In this document: positions 52,723-60,418 of the stretch, piece after piece
Layout: every line of letters starts with the position of its first letter
Numbering within the stretch: the stretch's first letter is position 1
Source of the DNA: Candidatus Neomarinimicrobiota bacterium
GTDB lineage: Bacteria > Fidelibacterota > Marinisomatia > Marinisomatales > TCS55
NCBI GenBank assembly: GCA_018651745.1
Contig: JABIDL010000014.1
Span: 1-60,418, forward strand
DNA length: 60,418 nt
Direction: 5' to 3'
Position numbers and translations under genes: made by a program
Notes under the pieces: generated by a model
The model's database searches: none
Seen by the model: only the letters and a program-made list of their open reading frames with translations
Told to the model about the DNA's origin: nothing

Positions 52723-54194
52723 TAGCGTTTACTTAATTTATTTCTGGTAAATGAAATGATGGATTTGATTCCATTAATTTCTCGCTCGCCGACAATACGA
52801 AATACCCATAATAAGATTGGGAAACTCAGAATTCCAATCACTCTCAAAACCAGTTCAGTTTCATTCCAATAATTTCCAGAAATTTTAACGCCCGCTATGA
52901 TAGCAGCTGTCAATGCCCCTACTTTTCCAATACGCATCCAGCCCCAGTCCATCGGTGCAATTTTCTTGGTTAAAATATATACGGAACTAGTAAAAATAAA
53001 ATACGAAAGAACGGTTGATGCTACCGCACCGTCAATTCCATAATTTTTGATGAGGATATAATTGAAGATTAGGCAAACTGTTATTCCAGCTACAGCTACT
53101 TTTCCAAGCAAATCTGTTCTGTCTTTCAGTGCAATCAACGGAGTAAAAAACGGACGGAAACCGCTAATGAGATAGGCTGCTGCAACCAAAGGTACTATAT
53201 AAGTGGCTTCTAAATATTCCGCACTGGAAATCCATGCAATAACGGGCCGAATAAAAAAGGTGATACCGAGAATTATAAAACACCCAATAACGGAATAATA
53301 AAAAAGTGTATCTTTATAAATCGGTTGCAATTCATCCTGCAATCCCTGTTTGTAAATCATGGGAAGTAAACTCCGCTGAAGCGGAACAACCAGAAACATA
53401 TTTATCAGCATTCCGAATTTATAGTTAATACTGTAAATACCGATCATACTCAGGGGAACAAACATATTTAAAAAGAAGCGGTCGGAAAGAGTTAAAATGG
53501 GTGTAGCGAGTCCGAGAAAGATGAGGGGGAAACCGAAAATGATAAGCTGTCTGAATACTTTTATGGAAGGCAGGCAAAAATAACTTTTGATCAAATATAG
53601 AGAACTATAAATAAATGCTGATAATGTAACAAAAACTTTTGCATATATTATACCATGCAAACCCATTTTCTGGAATACAGTTAAATAAATTGTCAGTACA
53701 AGAGTTAGGATTAATTGAGAAATTGAAAAAGTAATATAATAGACTGGCCGATTTTCAAATTGTAATTGAAATAATAAAAATTGTCCTCCTAACTGACAAA
53801 AAATCCCTAACAAAATCCATGTGACCAAATTGGCAAATTCCGGAGTATTAAGTCCTAAAAATAATGCTAAGTAGTGTTTATATTTAAAAAGTACGAGGAA
53901 TAAAAAGAAAGCTAAACATAGAAGACCGACCCATCCTGAGAATACAATTTTATTTTTTTCAATACGCTGTGCATTTTTAAGTCGTTTCCAAATAGATTGA
54001 ATCAACCCCGATAAAAGGAAAAGAATTAGAAAAGATTCTAATAATTCAATTAATGCAATACTCCCAACTTCTGCAAGAGATAAATATTTTACATAAACCG
54101 GGATTAAGAGAAAGGCAGTAATTTTATTTAAAATATTTCCTAACCCATATACTGCGGTGGTTTTTCCAAATTCTAATATTTGGCGGCGTACCAT
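52722..54194 (-). CDS. Wzx-type polysaccharide flippase (MATE-like)
   Basis: 490 residues with about 14 hydrophobic helices. The N-terminus LEFGKTTAVYGLGNILNKITAFLLIPVYVKYL matches Polysacc_synt/MurJ-like exporters in its G..N.....G.L..P.. pattern (seen as VYGLGNILNK and FLLIPVYVKYL). It should flip lipid-linked oligosaccharide units across the inner membrane. Its position after the sugar and modification genes fits. A conserved PLQRSLLPMIYKQG segment lies mid-protein. Overlaps the histidine kinase start by 1 bp. Confidence 0.88.
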   Translation of the reverse strand: MVRRQILEFGKTTAVYGLGNILNKITAFLLIPVYVKYLSLAEVGSIALIELLESFLILFLLSGLIQSIWKRLKNAQRIEKNKIVFSGWVGLLCLAFFLFLVLFKYKHYLALFLGLNTPEFANLVTWILLGIFCQLGGQFLLFQLQFENRPVYYITFSISQLILTLVLTIYLTVFQKMGLHGIIYAKVFVTLSAFIYSSLYLIKSYFCLPSIKVFRQLIIFGFPLIFLGLATPILTLSDRFFLNMFVPLSMIGIYSINYKFGMLINMFLVVPLQRSLLPMIYKQGLQDELQPIYKDTLFYYSVIGCFIILGITFFIRPVIAWISSAEYLEATYIVPLVAAAYLISGFRPFFTPLIALKDRTDLLGKVAVAGITVCLIFNYILIKNYGIDGAVASTVLSYFIFTSSVYILTKKIAPMDWGWMRIGKVGALTAAIIAGVKISGNYWNETELVLRVIGILSFPILLWVFRIVGEREINGIKSIISFTRNKLSKR

Positions 54195-54233
54195 TATTAT
54201 GACAAAATGGTAAATTTCATTTATAAATCAACT

Positions 54234-54815
54234 TCACACTTTTATTATTTCGAGTAAGCATTTCCTTTCGAGAAATAGCCTTAGAATTGGACGAATTCCT
54301 CTGAAGTATCCAATTAACGGGCGCCCGGACATTTTATAATCCATCCGTTTTATTTTAAATCCTGCCCGGTTGATAAGATTCTCTAACTCTTCTTTACTAA
54401 ATTCATGGAAATGGTATTTGTACCACATAAAATGCGGTCGTCTTTTCGGAGTGCTTAAATACAAAGTACCACCATCAACTAATACCTTATTTATCTCGAG
54501 CAATAAGTGTAGAGGATTAAATAAATGTTCCACTACTTCGAAACAAAATACTGTATCAAAGGTCCCATTTAATTTTTCAATATCCAAGTCAATATCGGTT
54601 TGACTAATATTGATATTATAATTTGATGATAATTTTTCCGATACAGGGTTTTCATCACCTATATCTAGCACCTGACCAAAATCTTTTTTTTCTCCAATAA
54701 AATCTTTAATTGTTGTGAAGTCTTTTTTTGAATGTCTTTCTACATCAGTATGCTCAAAACTATATGCATATGGGCTTAATATTTTAGAATCTTTGTCCGT
54801 ATTCATTTTTTTCAA
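54234..54815 (-). CDS. SAM-dependent methyltransferase (class I-like)
   Basis: 193 residues, small for the class. Motif I is degenerate: VLDIGDENPVSEKL lacks the usual GxGxG, but post-I acidic residues (QTDIDLDIEKL), FCFEVVEHLFNPLHLLLEI and GGTLYLSTPKR follow the Methyltransf_11/23 pattern. Because the glycine loop is weak, SAM binding is less certain. Probably modifies a sugar or lipid-linked intermediate of the polysaccharide. Starts 7 bp after gmd ends. Confidence 0.75.
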   Translation of the reverse strand: MKKMNTDKDSKILSPYAYSFEHTDVERHSKKDFTTIKDFIGEKKDFGQVLDIGDENPVSEKLSSNYNINISQTDIDLDIEKLNGTFDTVFCFEVVEHLFNPLHLLLEINKVLVDGGTLYLSTPKRRPHFMWYKYHFHEFSKEELENLINRAGFKIKRMDYKMSGRPLIGYFRGIRPILRLFLERKCLLEIIKV

Positions 54816-54821
54816 TTATTG

Positions 54822-55838
54822 TTATGAAAATTTTCTTAAATCACTTTCAGACATCATTTCTACCAATTCTTCGAATGATACTTCTGGTTCCCAACCAAGG
54901 ACAGCCTTAGCCTTACTTGGATTACCAAGTAGTTCCACTACATCGGCCGGCCGAAAGAATTTGGGGTTTATCTTGATGATCATGGTGTTTGTTTTCCTGT
55001 CAATTCCCCGCTCTTCAATTCCTTTCCCCTCCCACATCAAATCAAACCCAAAATGAGGAGCGGCAGCGTTTACAAAATCCCTTACAGAAAAATTTGTCCC
55101 CGTAGCAAGTACATATTCATCTGGTACATCATGTTGCATCATTTGCCACATTCCTTTCACAAAATCTCCCGAAAATCCCCAGTCTCTTTTGGCATCAAGG
55201 TTCCCCAACTCGAGAACATTTTGAGTCCCTGTCTTGATTTTTGCCAAACTTGAAGTAATCTTACGGGTTACAAATTCTTCGCCCCTTAGGGGGGATTCGT
55301 GATTAAATAAAATTCCGGACACAGTGAACATTTCATAGGATTCACGATAATTTACGGCAATCCAGTGCCCAAATAATTTTGATACAGCGTATGGGCTTCG
55401 GGGATAAAAAGGAGTGTTTTCATTTTGAGGTGTTTCTAATGCTTTCCCAAACATTTCAGAACTTGAAGCCTGATAGAACTTTATTTTGGGATTTATATTT
55501 CTGATCCCTTCTAAAATACGGCAAACTCCCAGAGCAGTAACATCCGCGGTCATCGTTGGTAATTCAAAGGAAGCGGCAACAAATGACTGCGCGGCGAGAT
55601 TGTATATTTCATCAAATTCAAATTTTTCTATGGTTCTGTATATGTTTGTTAATTCAGACAATTCAAAATTGATCAATTCAATATCATTCCGAATCCCTAA
55701 TTCTTCCAATCTCCATAATGATCCTCTGGATGTCCTGCGGTCACCACCAATCACTCTATATCCATTTTCAAGTAAAAATTTTGATAAATAGGCTCCATCC
55801 TGTCCTGAGATGCCGGTAATTAATGCAGTTTTTTTCAT
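54822..55838 (-). CDS. gmd: GDP-mannose 4,6-dehydratase
   Basis: 338 residues. Extended SDR with the NADP-binding loop ITGISGQDGAYLSKFLL (GxxGQDG, typical of GMD), DRRTSRGSLWRLEELG, active-site ASSSEMFG and YPRSPYAVSKLFGHWI with the catalytic Tyr and Lys. It forms GDP-4-keto-6-deoxymannose, precursor of fucose, rhamnose-D or perosamine. No fucose synthase (fcl) or RMD is visible here, so the final 6-deoxy sugar cannot be named. Slightly short compared with E. coli GMD (about 373). A D-rhamnose/6-deoxytalose route or a NAD-dependent relative is possible. Confidence 0.88.
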   Translation of the reverse strand: MKKTALITGISGQDGAYLSKFLLENGYRVIGGDRRTSRGSLWRLEELGIRNDIELINFELSELTNIYRTIEKFEFDEIYNLAAQSFVAASFELPTMTADVTALGVCRILEGIRNINPKIKFYQASSSEMFGKALETPQNENTPFYPRSPYAVSKLFGHWIAVNYRESYEMFTVSGILFNHESPLRGEEFVTRKITSSLAKIKTGTQNVLELGNLDAKRDWGFSGDFVKGMWQMMQHDVPDEYVLATGTNFSVRDFVNAAAPHFGFDLMWEGKGIEERGIDRKTNTMIIKINPKFFRPADVVELLGNPSKAKAVLGWEPEVSFEELVEMMSESDLRKFS

Positions 55839-55897
55839 TACTTCTCCAATAATTATTAAGTTAAAATGAGTTCATTTATCCTTGACAAACAAACATT

Positions 55898-56791
55898 TTA
55901 TAAGGTTACTAAATCAAGGTGTTTAATGAGCTGAAATTGGTCTTCAATGCTCATAGTTTCCAATCTTTTCTCTAAAGGATAAAAACATGTATTTGGAGTT
56001 TCAACGGAAAAAATAAATTCAAAAATTTTCAGTAAATCATTTCGCAAAAAAATTGCATTTGTACCCATAGAATCACAACAAATAAGAGAATATCCTTTTT
56101 TATTCCCCAATTTATTGAGAGCTGAAAGTGACGCTCCATGGTAATATCCGCTTTTATGTTTATTAAACCGCTCAAAATTTGGATCATAGGGTACTGTTAC
56201 TGATTCGTCTGGACCAAAACTGGCATTGTATTCAATGATTACAGCACGTGGGGAAATACATTCAATTGCATTCCATACCCAATAATCATTTCCATCGATA
56301 TCAATCGATAATAGGTCAATTTCAGAATTCATTCCGCTTTCCAGTAAGATACTATCAATGTTTTCAACCGTTACCCAGCAATTTTTAACCTCTACGGTAT
56401 TATCTGCGCAAATATTATTATAAAAAGACCTCGCTACATTTACCTTATCCATTGATCCATCAATAAGAACACCATTCCAATGATAATTTTCAATCAGATT
56501 TCGTGAATTACATTCTGTGCCATTTCCGATGCCAATTTCAACAATCGATTTGTTCGTAGTACCAATACAAGAAAAAATGTACAATAATAAACCGTCCTCA
56601 CCATTCTGAGAGTAAATTTGAAACTCTTTTCCCTTTAGTTTATCTTTTTGTCGTTTATCTGATCCTAATTTTTCAAAATTAGAATTCAAAAGGTTGATCA
56701 CATTTTTTTCTAATTGCTCAATTTTCTTTTGAGATTGTTTAAAATTATTAATTATCCGGTACCATCTTTGTACTCGAGTTTTCGTACGCAT
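55898..56791 (-). CDS. FkbM-like methyltransferase
   Basis: 297 residues. A coiled-coil-like N-terminus (about 10-45, KQSQKKIEQLEKNVINLL), then a Rossmann domain: QIYSQNGEDGLLLYIF, VEIGIGNGTECNSRNLI (SAM motif I with GxGxG, about 90-105), GVLIDGSMDKV, LLSIDIDGNDYWVW and IIEYNASFG. The S.D.DG.DY pattern is typical of FkbM-type enzymes acting on sugar or polyketide hydroxyls. Likely methylates a surface-polysaccharide residue. 4 bp after the glycosyltransferase gene end. Confidence 0.75.
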   Translation of the reverse strand: MRTKTRVQRWYRIINNFKQSQKKIEQLEKNVINLLNSNFEKLGSDKRQKDKLKGKEFQIYSQNGEDGLLLYIFSCIGTTNKSIVEIGIGNGTECNSRNLIENYHWNGVLIDGSMDKVNVARSFYNNICADNTVEVKNCWVTVENIDSILLESGMNSEIDLLSIDIDGNDYWVWNAIECISPRAVIIEYNASFGPDESVTVPYDPNFERFNKHKSGYYHGASLSALNKLGNKKGYSLICCDSMGTNAIFLRNDLLKIFEFIFSVETPNTCFYPLEKRLETMSIEDQFQLIKHLDLVTL

Positions 56792-56795
56792 AATG

Positions 56796-57917
56796 TTATT
56801 TAAGTAATGTCATTAAATTATCTGTAAAAATTCGACAAAAATTATTTTCATCAAACTCCCTAACACGCTCCTGTAAACTCTTAATCAATTTTGAATAATC
56901 CTCGGAATTTATTTTACTTTTTGCTTTCAACCTTTTAGAACCTTCATCAATAGAACGGAACATCAATTCTGGATTGTTGACAATTTCATTGGATCCTCCT
57001 GAGGCATGGACTAGCGGAATACATCCATGCAGAATTGCTTCAACAGTTCCAAGCCCGAATGGCTCATCTTTCATTGTGTGTAAAAAAAACTTTGATTCAA
57101 TTAAGATTTTTTCCAATTCTTCAGAAGTTGCATTTTTAACTAATCTTACATTAGAAATTTTACGTCCTCTGATGAGAGATTCACAATCATTAAAATAGTT
57201 ATTGGATTGAGAATTTGGTGTATAACCACAAATATTAAATAATAGGTGAGGATTTTTTTGGGCAATTTTAATTTGAGAAATTTGATCTTTATTCGTATCA
57301 AATCTACCGATTGAAACAACAAAATTTTTTTTATTAAAAAAATCTGTAAGTTTCTTTTTTTTGAATGTTATAGGTGGGTATATCAATTCAATTTGATCCT
57401 GGGGATATTGAAAAACTTTTTGAATAGCACAAATTGTAAATTGGGAAATTCCTAATATCTTATTTTTGTGTATCGGTTTTGGATGAATGGAATACAATTT
57501 TCTGAAAAACCAATTTGATATACTATGTTTATAAACGCTATTAGTATATTTTTTCAAAACCCGTGCTTCTCTAGGAAAATATATAAAATGAAGAAAATAT
57601 TTTCCGTTTTTAATTCCAGACATAGTATTGTTTGAATTTATGATTAAATCATATTCCGTATTCATCTTGTCCATAATTTTATTCATTTTAATGTATTTAT
57701 ATTCACCTAATCCCTTGTTCCATGCATTAATAATTCTAATATTTGCATTCAAAGGAACATGATGCATATTTTCTAAATCTTTGCTTTTAAAACTGTTTCT
57801 ATAGGATATCCAATCTGGAGTGATTCCCATGGCATTAAGACATTCCGTCATATAAGCTATAACCCGAATTCTTCCGCCCTGTGAAATCGTATTTTGATAG
57901 ATAGCTACTTTCTTCAT
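56796..57917 (-). CDS. Glycosyltransferase family 4-like
   Basis: 373 residues from the ATG at 57915-57917 (MKKVAIYQNT), 7 bp after the sulfotransferase stop; the open frame extends upstream to 57965 within the sulfotransferase gene. GT-B fold: an N-terminal Rossmann segment with QGGRIRVIAYMTECL, then the C-terminal donor-binding domain with VSIGRFDTNKDQ (about 221-232), AIAQKNPHLLFNICG-like strand, and the EPFGLGTVEAILHGCIPLVH motif (about 307-326 split as EPFGLGTVEA and HGCIPLVHASGG) with conserved Glu for the nucleotide-sugar. Adds a sugar to the repeat unit. Donor unknown. Confidence 0.87.
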   Translation of the reverse strand: MKKVAIYQNTISQGGRIRVIAYMTECLNAMGITPDWISYRNSFKSKDLENMHHVPLNANIRIINAWNKGLGEYKYIKMNKIMDKMNTEYDLIINSNNTMSGIKNGKYFLHFIYFPREARVLKKYTNSVYKHSISNWFFRKLYSIHPKPIHKNKILGISQFTICAIQKVFQYPQDQIELIYPPITFKKKKLTDFFNKKNFVVSIGRFDTNKDQISQIKIAQKNPHLLFNICGYTPNSQSNNYFNDCESLIRGRKISNVRLVKNATSEELEKILIESKFFLHTMKDEPFGLGTVEAILHGCIPLVHASGGSNEIVNNPELMFRSIDEGSKRLKAKSKINSEDYSKLIKSLQERVREFDENNFCRIFTDNLMTLLK

Positions 57918-57924
57918 TTTTTTA

Positions 57925-58776
57925 TTATGAAAAATACCCATACTTAAATCCCAAGGGAGCCACAACGTTTAATTCATTTTTCTGATTGTCAGTCCAATCT
58001 TCGTAAGTTGGGAATTGTCCTTTTCGCTGAACATTCTCAGGTTTACGAATGATTTTATCTATTTGATTATTTTGAATAGAGTCCAATTCGCAAAACGCAC
58101 AAATATTTTGGAAAAACTTAGGATCGCTAAATAAACCTTCAGCTTTACAATTATATATATTTTCTTTAGGAATCACATTTTTCCAATTTTCAATTATAGT
58201 GTTAGTTTCATTCCATAACCAGCCAATTTTTTGAATATCAGAATAAGATTCCCATTTCTGAACATCATTCAACAAAATTCGTCCATCATCATAATCATGG
58301 CCATTGTAATATTTTCGTCTTATCCCGCTTCTCACAAAATCACCTGGATGGCGAACCAAATGAATAAATCGACTGTTTGGGAATATTGAATAAATTGCAT
58401 CAGCAAAAAATGAGATTTGATTGTTCGTCTCTATGTATCGTTTATCCTTCAAAAAAGCATCTTTCAATAATTCATAACGCGCACCAATAAATGCTGATTT
58501 CCGTAACTCAATTCCTAATTGCATCTTTTCATATACATACCGCGATGCATATACCATCTGTGGATGCGGTTCATGAAATACGTCACCTTCTTTGGTAGCT
58601 TCGAAGAGTTTGGTCAATAATTTGGTCCCACACCTTCCTGTAGATAAAACAAAAACAGGGTTCGATTCATTAAAAATTTGTGATGATAAATGTTGATAAT
58701 CCCTTATTTCCTTTTCCAAATATTTTTTATCCGAGAAATAGTTTGCCATAGCTTCTATTTTACTCTTAATTCTCAA
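57925..58776 (-). CDS. Sulfotransferase family protein
   Basis: 283 residues. PAPS-binding elements: the 5'-phosphosulfate loop VLSTGRCGTKLLTKLF (about 43-58) and the 3'-phosphate motif FIHLVRHPGDFVRSGIRRKYY (split as LVRHPGDFVRSG, about 139-150). The N-terminus lacks a membrane segment, so it is probably cytoplasmic, transferring sulfate to a sugar on the lipid-linked unit or to another acceptor. Sulfated surface polysaccharides are common among marine microbes. Other family members act on carbohydrates or proteins; substrate unproven. Confidence 0.85.
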   Translation of the reverse strand: MRIKSKIEAMANYFSDKKYLEKEIRDYQHLSSQIFNESNPVFVLSTGRCGTKLLTKLFEATKEGDVFHEPHPQMVYASRYVYEKMQLGIELRKSAFIGARYELLKDAFLKDKRYIETNNQISFFADAIYSIFPNSRFIHLVRHPGDFVRSGIRRKYYNGHDYDDGRILLNDVQKWESYSDIQKIGWLWNETNTIIENWKNVIPKENIYNCKAEGLFSDPKFFQNICAFCELDSIQNNQIDKIIRKPENVQRKGQFPTYEDWTDNQKNELNVVAPLGFKYGYFS

Positions 58777-58793
58777 TTTTAAACTCCATTCTA

Positions 58794-60191
58794 TTAATTG
58801 TTGTATTTAATACTATTGATAAAATTATGCAGATGATTTTTTATCGAAGTAATCTCTGCATTCTGTAACAAACAATATTTCAAAATATCATAATAAACAT
58901 TAAACCATTCTTTATATTTGAACCCGCTTAACGTGTTGTTATGCCAATTGATAACCAAATAACCGTTCCACTTCCTTACTTCATCAACGAGATCTTTTAC
59001 TTTCTCCAAACTTTCATCAGGTCTAAGTCCCATATAATACGACTGCATTAGTGTTTTATCCATCACATTCATAGGGAATTCCCAAAAAGAAAAAGGTGTT
59101 TCATTTTCAAAATCATAAGGATTAAACGGGAAACAATAACCATTTCTAAAGCCGATAGATTCGGGAAACCCGAGCGTAGAATCGTACATAATTTTTACTT
59201 TATCCAAAACTTTCCATGAAAACGGTTGGCTCATCATAAGATAATGGAATCTCCCTCCAATTTCTCCTAATTTGAACTTATTGATTTCATTTTTCAACAT
59301 TTTTGCGTCGTAGGCGCTACCAATACTACCATGAATCCCTATTTCCCAATCATTTGATTCAAGGGTTTTCAATACTGATTGCATTTTATTTGATGAAAGG
59401 TCATAATCCGCATTCGGATATTTGTTAGTTTTCTGGTTAGTTGGAATAAAGTAAAATGATGATTTAATATCCAATTCATTTTCTAACCTCATTATTTTAT
59501 CAAAATTAAACCAAATATCTTTGTTGGTTATTCTGCTTATCACATTTTTAATTGCTCGTACTGGGTTCCCTTCAATTAACATCCGGGAATTATCCTCTAA
59601 CCATCCACTAGTACACTGATCAACATCGTGAGTTAAACCTACCTTGAACTGATTTTTTTGTATGGAAGAATCATGGCCATTTTTTTCATATAATTTATCA
59701 ATGGCTTGATTGAGAATATCGAAATAATAATTTACTACTGGTAAAGTTTCGATTCTTAGATCTTTTATAATACTTGATTCAAAAGGAAATCTACCCATCG
59801 AATCTGCATCAGATTGAATATGTTCTTGCCAACAGGATAGAAAATAAAATGCGTTCAGTAAGACATCTGCATGTAATGAAACACTATTACCATTGGTCGA
59901 GTTCACAATTAGGTTTTGCACGTTTTGATGAAAAAGGATTGGAAGTTTTACATCCTTCCAAAAAATGTGTGTTATATTTTCTGGAATTCCTTTTTTTTGT
60001 GAGAAAAAATCAATTTCCTCGATTGGCGTTATGATAATTGAATTTCCGGTTTCGATTCCGTAACTAATTGTTAAATTTTGAGGAATTTTGTAATGGTTAC
60101 AAAAAGTATCCAACACATATCGAATCTTTTTCTCTAAATGAGAATATTGATCATTAATATTTAACTGAAATCTTGATTTTTTTTCATTCAT
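58794..60191 (-). CDS. Polysaccharide-deacetylase-like protein with DUF7033-type N-terminus
   Basis: 465 residues. The first ~185 residues match the DUF7033-like region found ahead of NodB domains in capsular clusters (FPFESSIIKD, LPVVNYYFDIL). From about residue 186 the NodB-like barrel begins with VGLTHDVDQ, whose Asp pair is the metal/catalytic site, then EIGIHGSIGS, where the second metal-ligand His is followed by Ser rather than a further His, then MYDSTLGFPESIGFRNG and LVINWHNNTLSG. The H-x-x-x-H of classical enzymes is not complete, so activity is uncertain, but the family fits. Likely removes acetyl groups from a cell-surface sugar polymer. Leftmost complete polysaccharide-modification gene. 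Confidence 0.8.
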   Translation of the reverse strand: MNEKKSRFQLNINDQYSHLEKKIRYVLDTFCNHYKIPQNLTISYGIETGNSIIITPIEEIDFFSQKKGIPENITHIFWKDVKLPILFHQNVQNLIVNSTNGNSVSLHADVLLNAFYFLSCWQEHIQSDADSMGRFPFESSIIKDLRIETLPVVNYYFDILNQAIDKLYEKNGHDSSIQKNQFKVGLTHDVDQCTSGWLEDNSRMLIEGNPVRAIKNVISRITNKDIWFNFDKIMRLENELDIKSSFYFIPTNQKTNKYPNADYDLSSNKMQSVLKTLESNDWEIGIHGSIGSAYDAKMLKNEINKFKLGEIGGRFHYLMMSQPFSWKVLDKVKIMYDSTLGFPESIGFRNGYCFPFNPYDFENETPFSFWEFPMNVMDKTLMQSYYMGLRPDESLEKVKDLVDEVRKWNGYLVINWHNNTLSGFKYKEWFNVYYDILKYCLLQNAEITSIKNHLHNFINSIKYNN

Positions 60192-60258
60192 TAATTATTT
60201 TTATGGGATATTTAGAATACAAAAACGATACAATATTTTTCAAAGAAGGATCTCAATT

Positions 60259-60418
60259 TCATTCAACCCTCTCTCCTTTTTTATCCACTTTCCCAACAAC
60301 ACGTCCCGGATTCCCCACAATAAGTGCAAATGCAGGAACATCCTTTGTAACAACAGCACCTGACCCAATCATTGCATATTCCCCAATGGTTACGCCACAG
60401 ACAATGGTTGCATTTGCG
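60259..60418 (-). CDS. Hexapeptide-repeat acyltransferase, C-terminal fragment
   Basis: The gene's 5' part is outside the window. The 52 visible residues read [21 protein letters not shown], then [26 protein letters not shown], the usual end of left-handed beta-helix (LbH) sugar O- or N-acetyltransferases such as WbpD/PglD/NeuD relatives, where [20 protein letters not shown] is diagnostic. Stop at 60259-60261; 67 bp of AT-rich spacer to the deacetylase-like gene. Probably acetylates a UDP-sugar or lipid-linked sugar. Confidence 0.85.
   Translation of the reverse strand, partial: ANATIVCGVTIGEYAMIGSGAVVTKDVPAFALIVGNPGRVVGKVDKKGERVE

Noticed and set aside
1-60418. CRISPR arrays, insertion sequences, toxin-antitoxin or restriction systems
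   Set aside because: No regularly spaced repeats, transposases, or defence-type genes were found on either strand.

Overview
The window looks like a chromosomal stretch from a Gram-negative bacterium of the FCB group, most plausibly a marine Candidatus Marinimicrobia (SAR406) relative. This is inferred from AT-rich DNA, an LptF/G-type LPS exporter, lipoproteins and LspA, DUF5723-like outer-membrane proteins, and a giant secreted protein ending in a Por/type IX secretion sorting domain with the NYPNPFNP signature. No tRNA, rRNA, CRISPR array, prophage or insertion sequence was seen. Almost every gene lies in dense operons with 1, 4 or 8 bp start/stop overlaps.

Layout. 1-5.8 kb: the start of an alanine/sodium symporter (minus), a divergent LPS permease (plus), then a translationally coupled minus-strand pair, a 1001-residue lipoprotein and an outer-membrane barrel. 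5.8-16.4 kb: a minus-strand housekeeping operon ileS-dksA/traR-lspA-rluD-xer-pckA-hpf followed by metK-ahcY and a terminator. 16.5-30.9 kb: minus-strand envelope and secretion genes (pyrF-pyrE-cyclophilin-patatin-dsbD-tlpA-M1 peptidase fused to an Omp85-like barrel, the T9SS-sorted giant protein, and an HtrA/DegP protease). 31-38.6 kb: GNAT acetyltransferase, sodium/solute symporter, DUF885 protein, DUF255 thioredoxin-fold protein, a 65-residue protein and a dicarboxylate/amino-acid symporter. 38.6-38.9 kb: an intergenic structured RNA with its own terminator, possibly a 6S-type RNA.

38.95-43.4 kb holds the most interesting region: a plus-strand four-gene operon of an HMG-CoA-reductase family enzyme, a PlsC-type acyltransferase, a very clear alkyl-dihydroxyacetonephosphate synthase (AGPS) homologue, and a DHRS7-like short-chain dehydrogenase that has no ATG/GTG/TTG start and probably begins at ATC. 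Read together, this looks like a bacterial ether-lipid pathway: fatty (or isoprenoid) alcohol supply, acyl-DHAP formation, acyl-to-alkyl exchange, and keto reduction.

43.4-51.3 kb (minus): yajC-def-fmt-rsmB-PASTA protein-CTP-dependent lipid kinase-like protein-BatA/VWA protein-hflX. A 272 bp AT-rich gap with a perfect DnaA box separates this from 51.5-60.4 kb (minus), a surface-polysaccharide cluster: hexapeptide acyltransferase (partial), polysaccharide-deacetylase-like protein, sulfotransferase, glycosyltransferase, FkbM-like methyltransferase, GDP-mannose dehydratase, methyltransferase and Wzx-type flippase, ending in an orphan sensor histidine kinase that overlaps the flippase gene by 1 bp.

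Several starts were moved downstream of the longest open frame because a signal peptide, ribosome binding site, family length or an upstream terminator supports the shorter form (pckA, degP, the giant T9SS protein, the M1 peptidase, dsbD, AGPS, the glycosyltransferase). All functional calls come from motif recognition by eye, without database searches.
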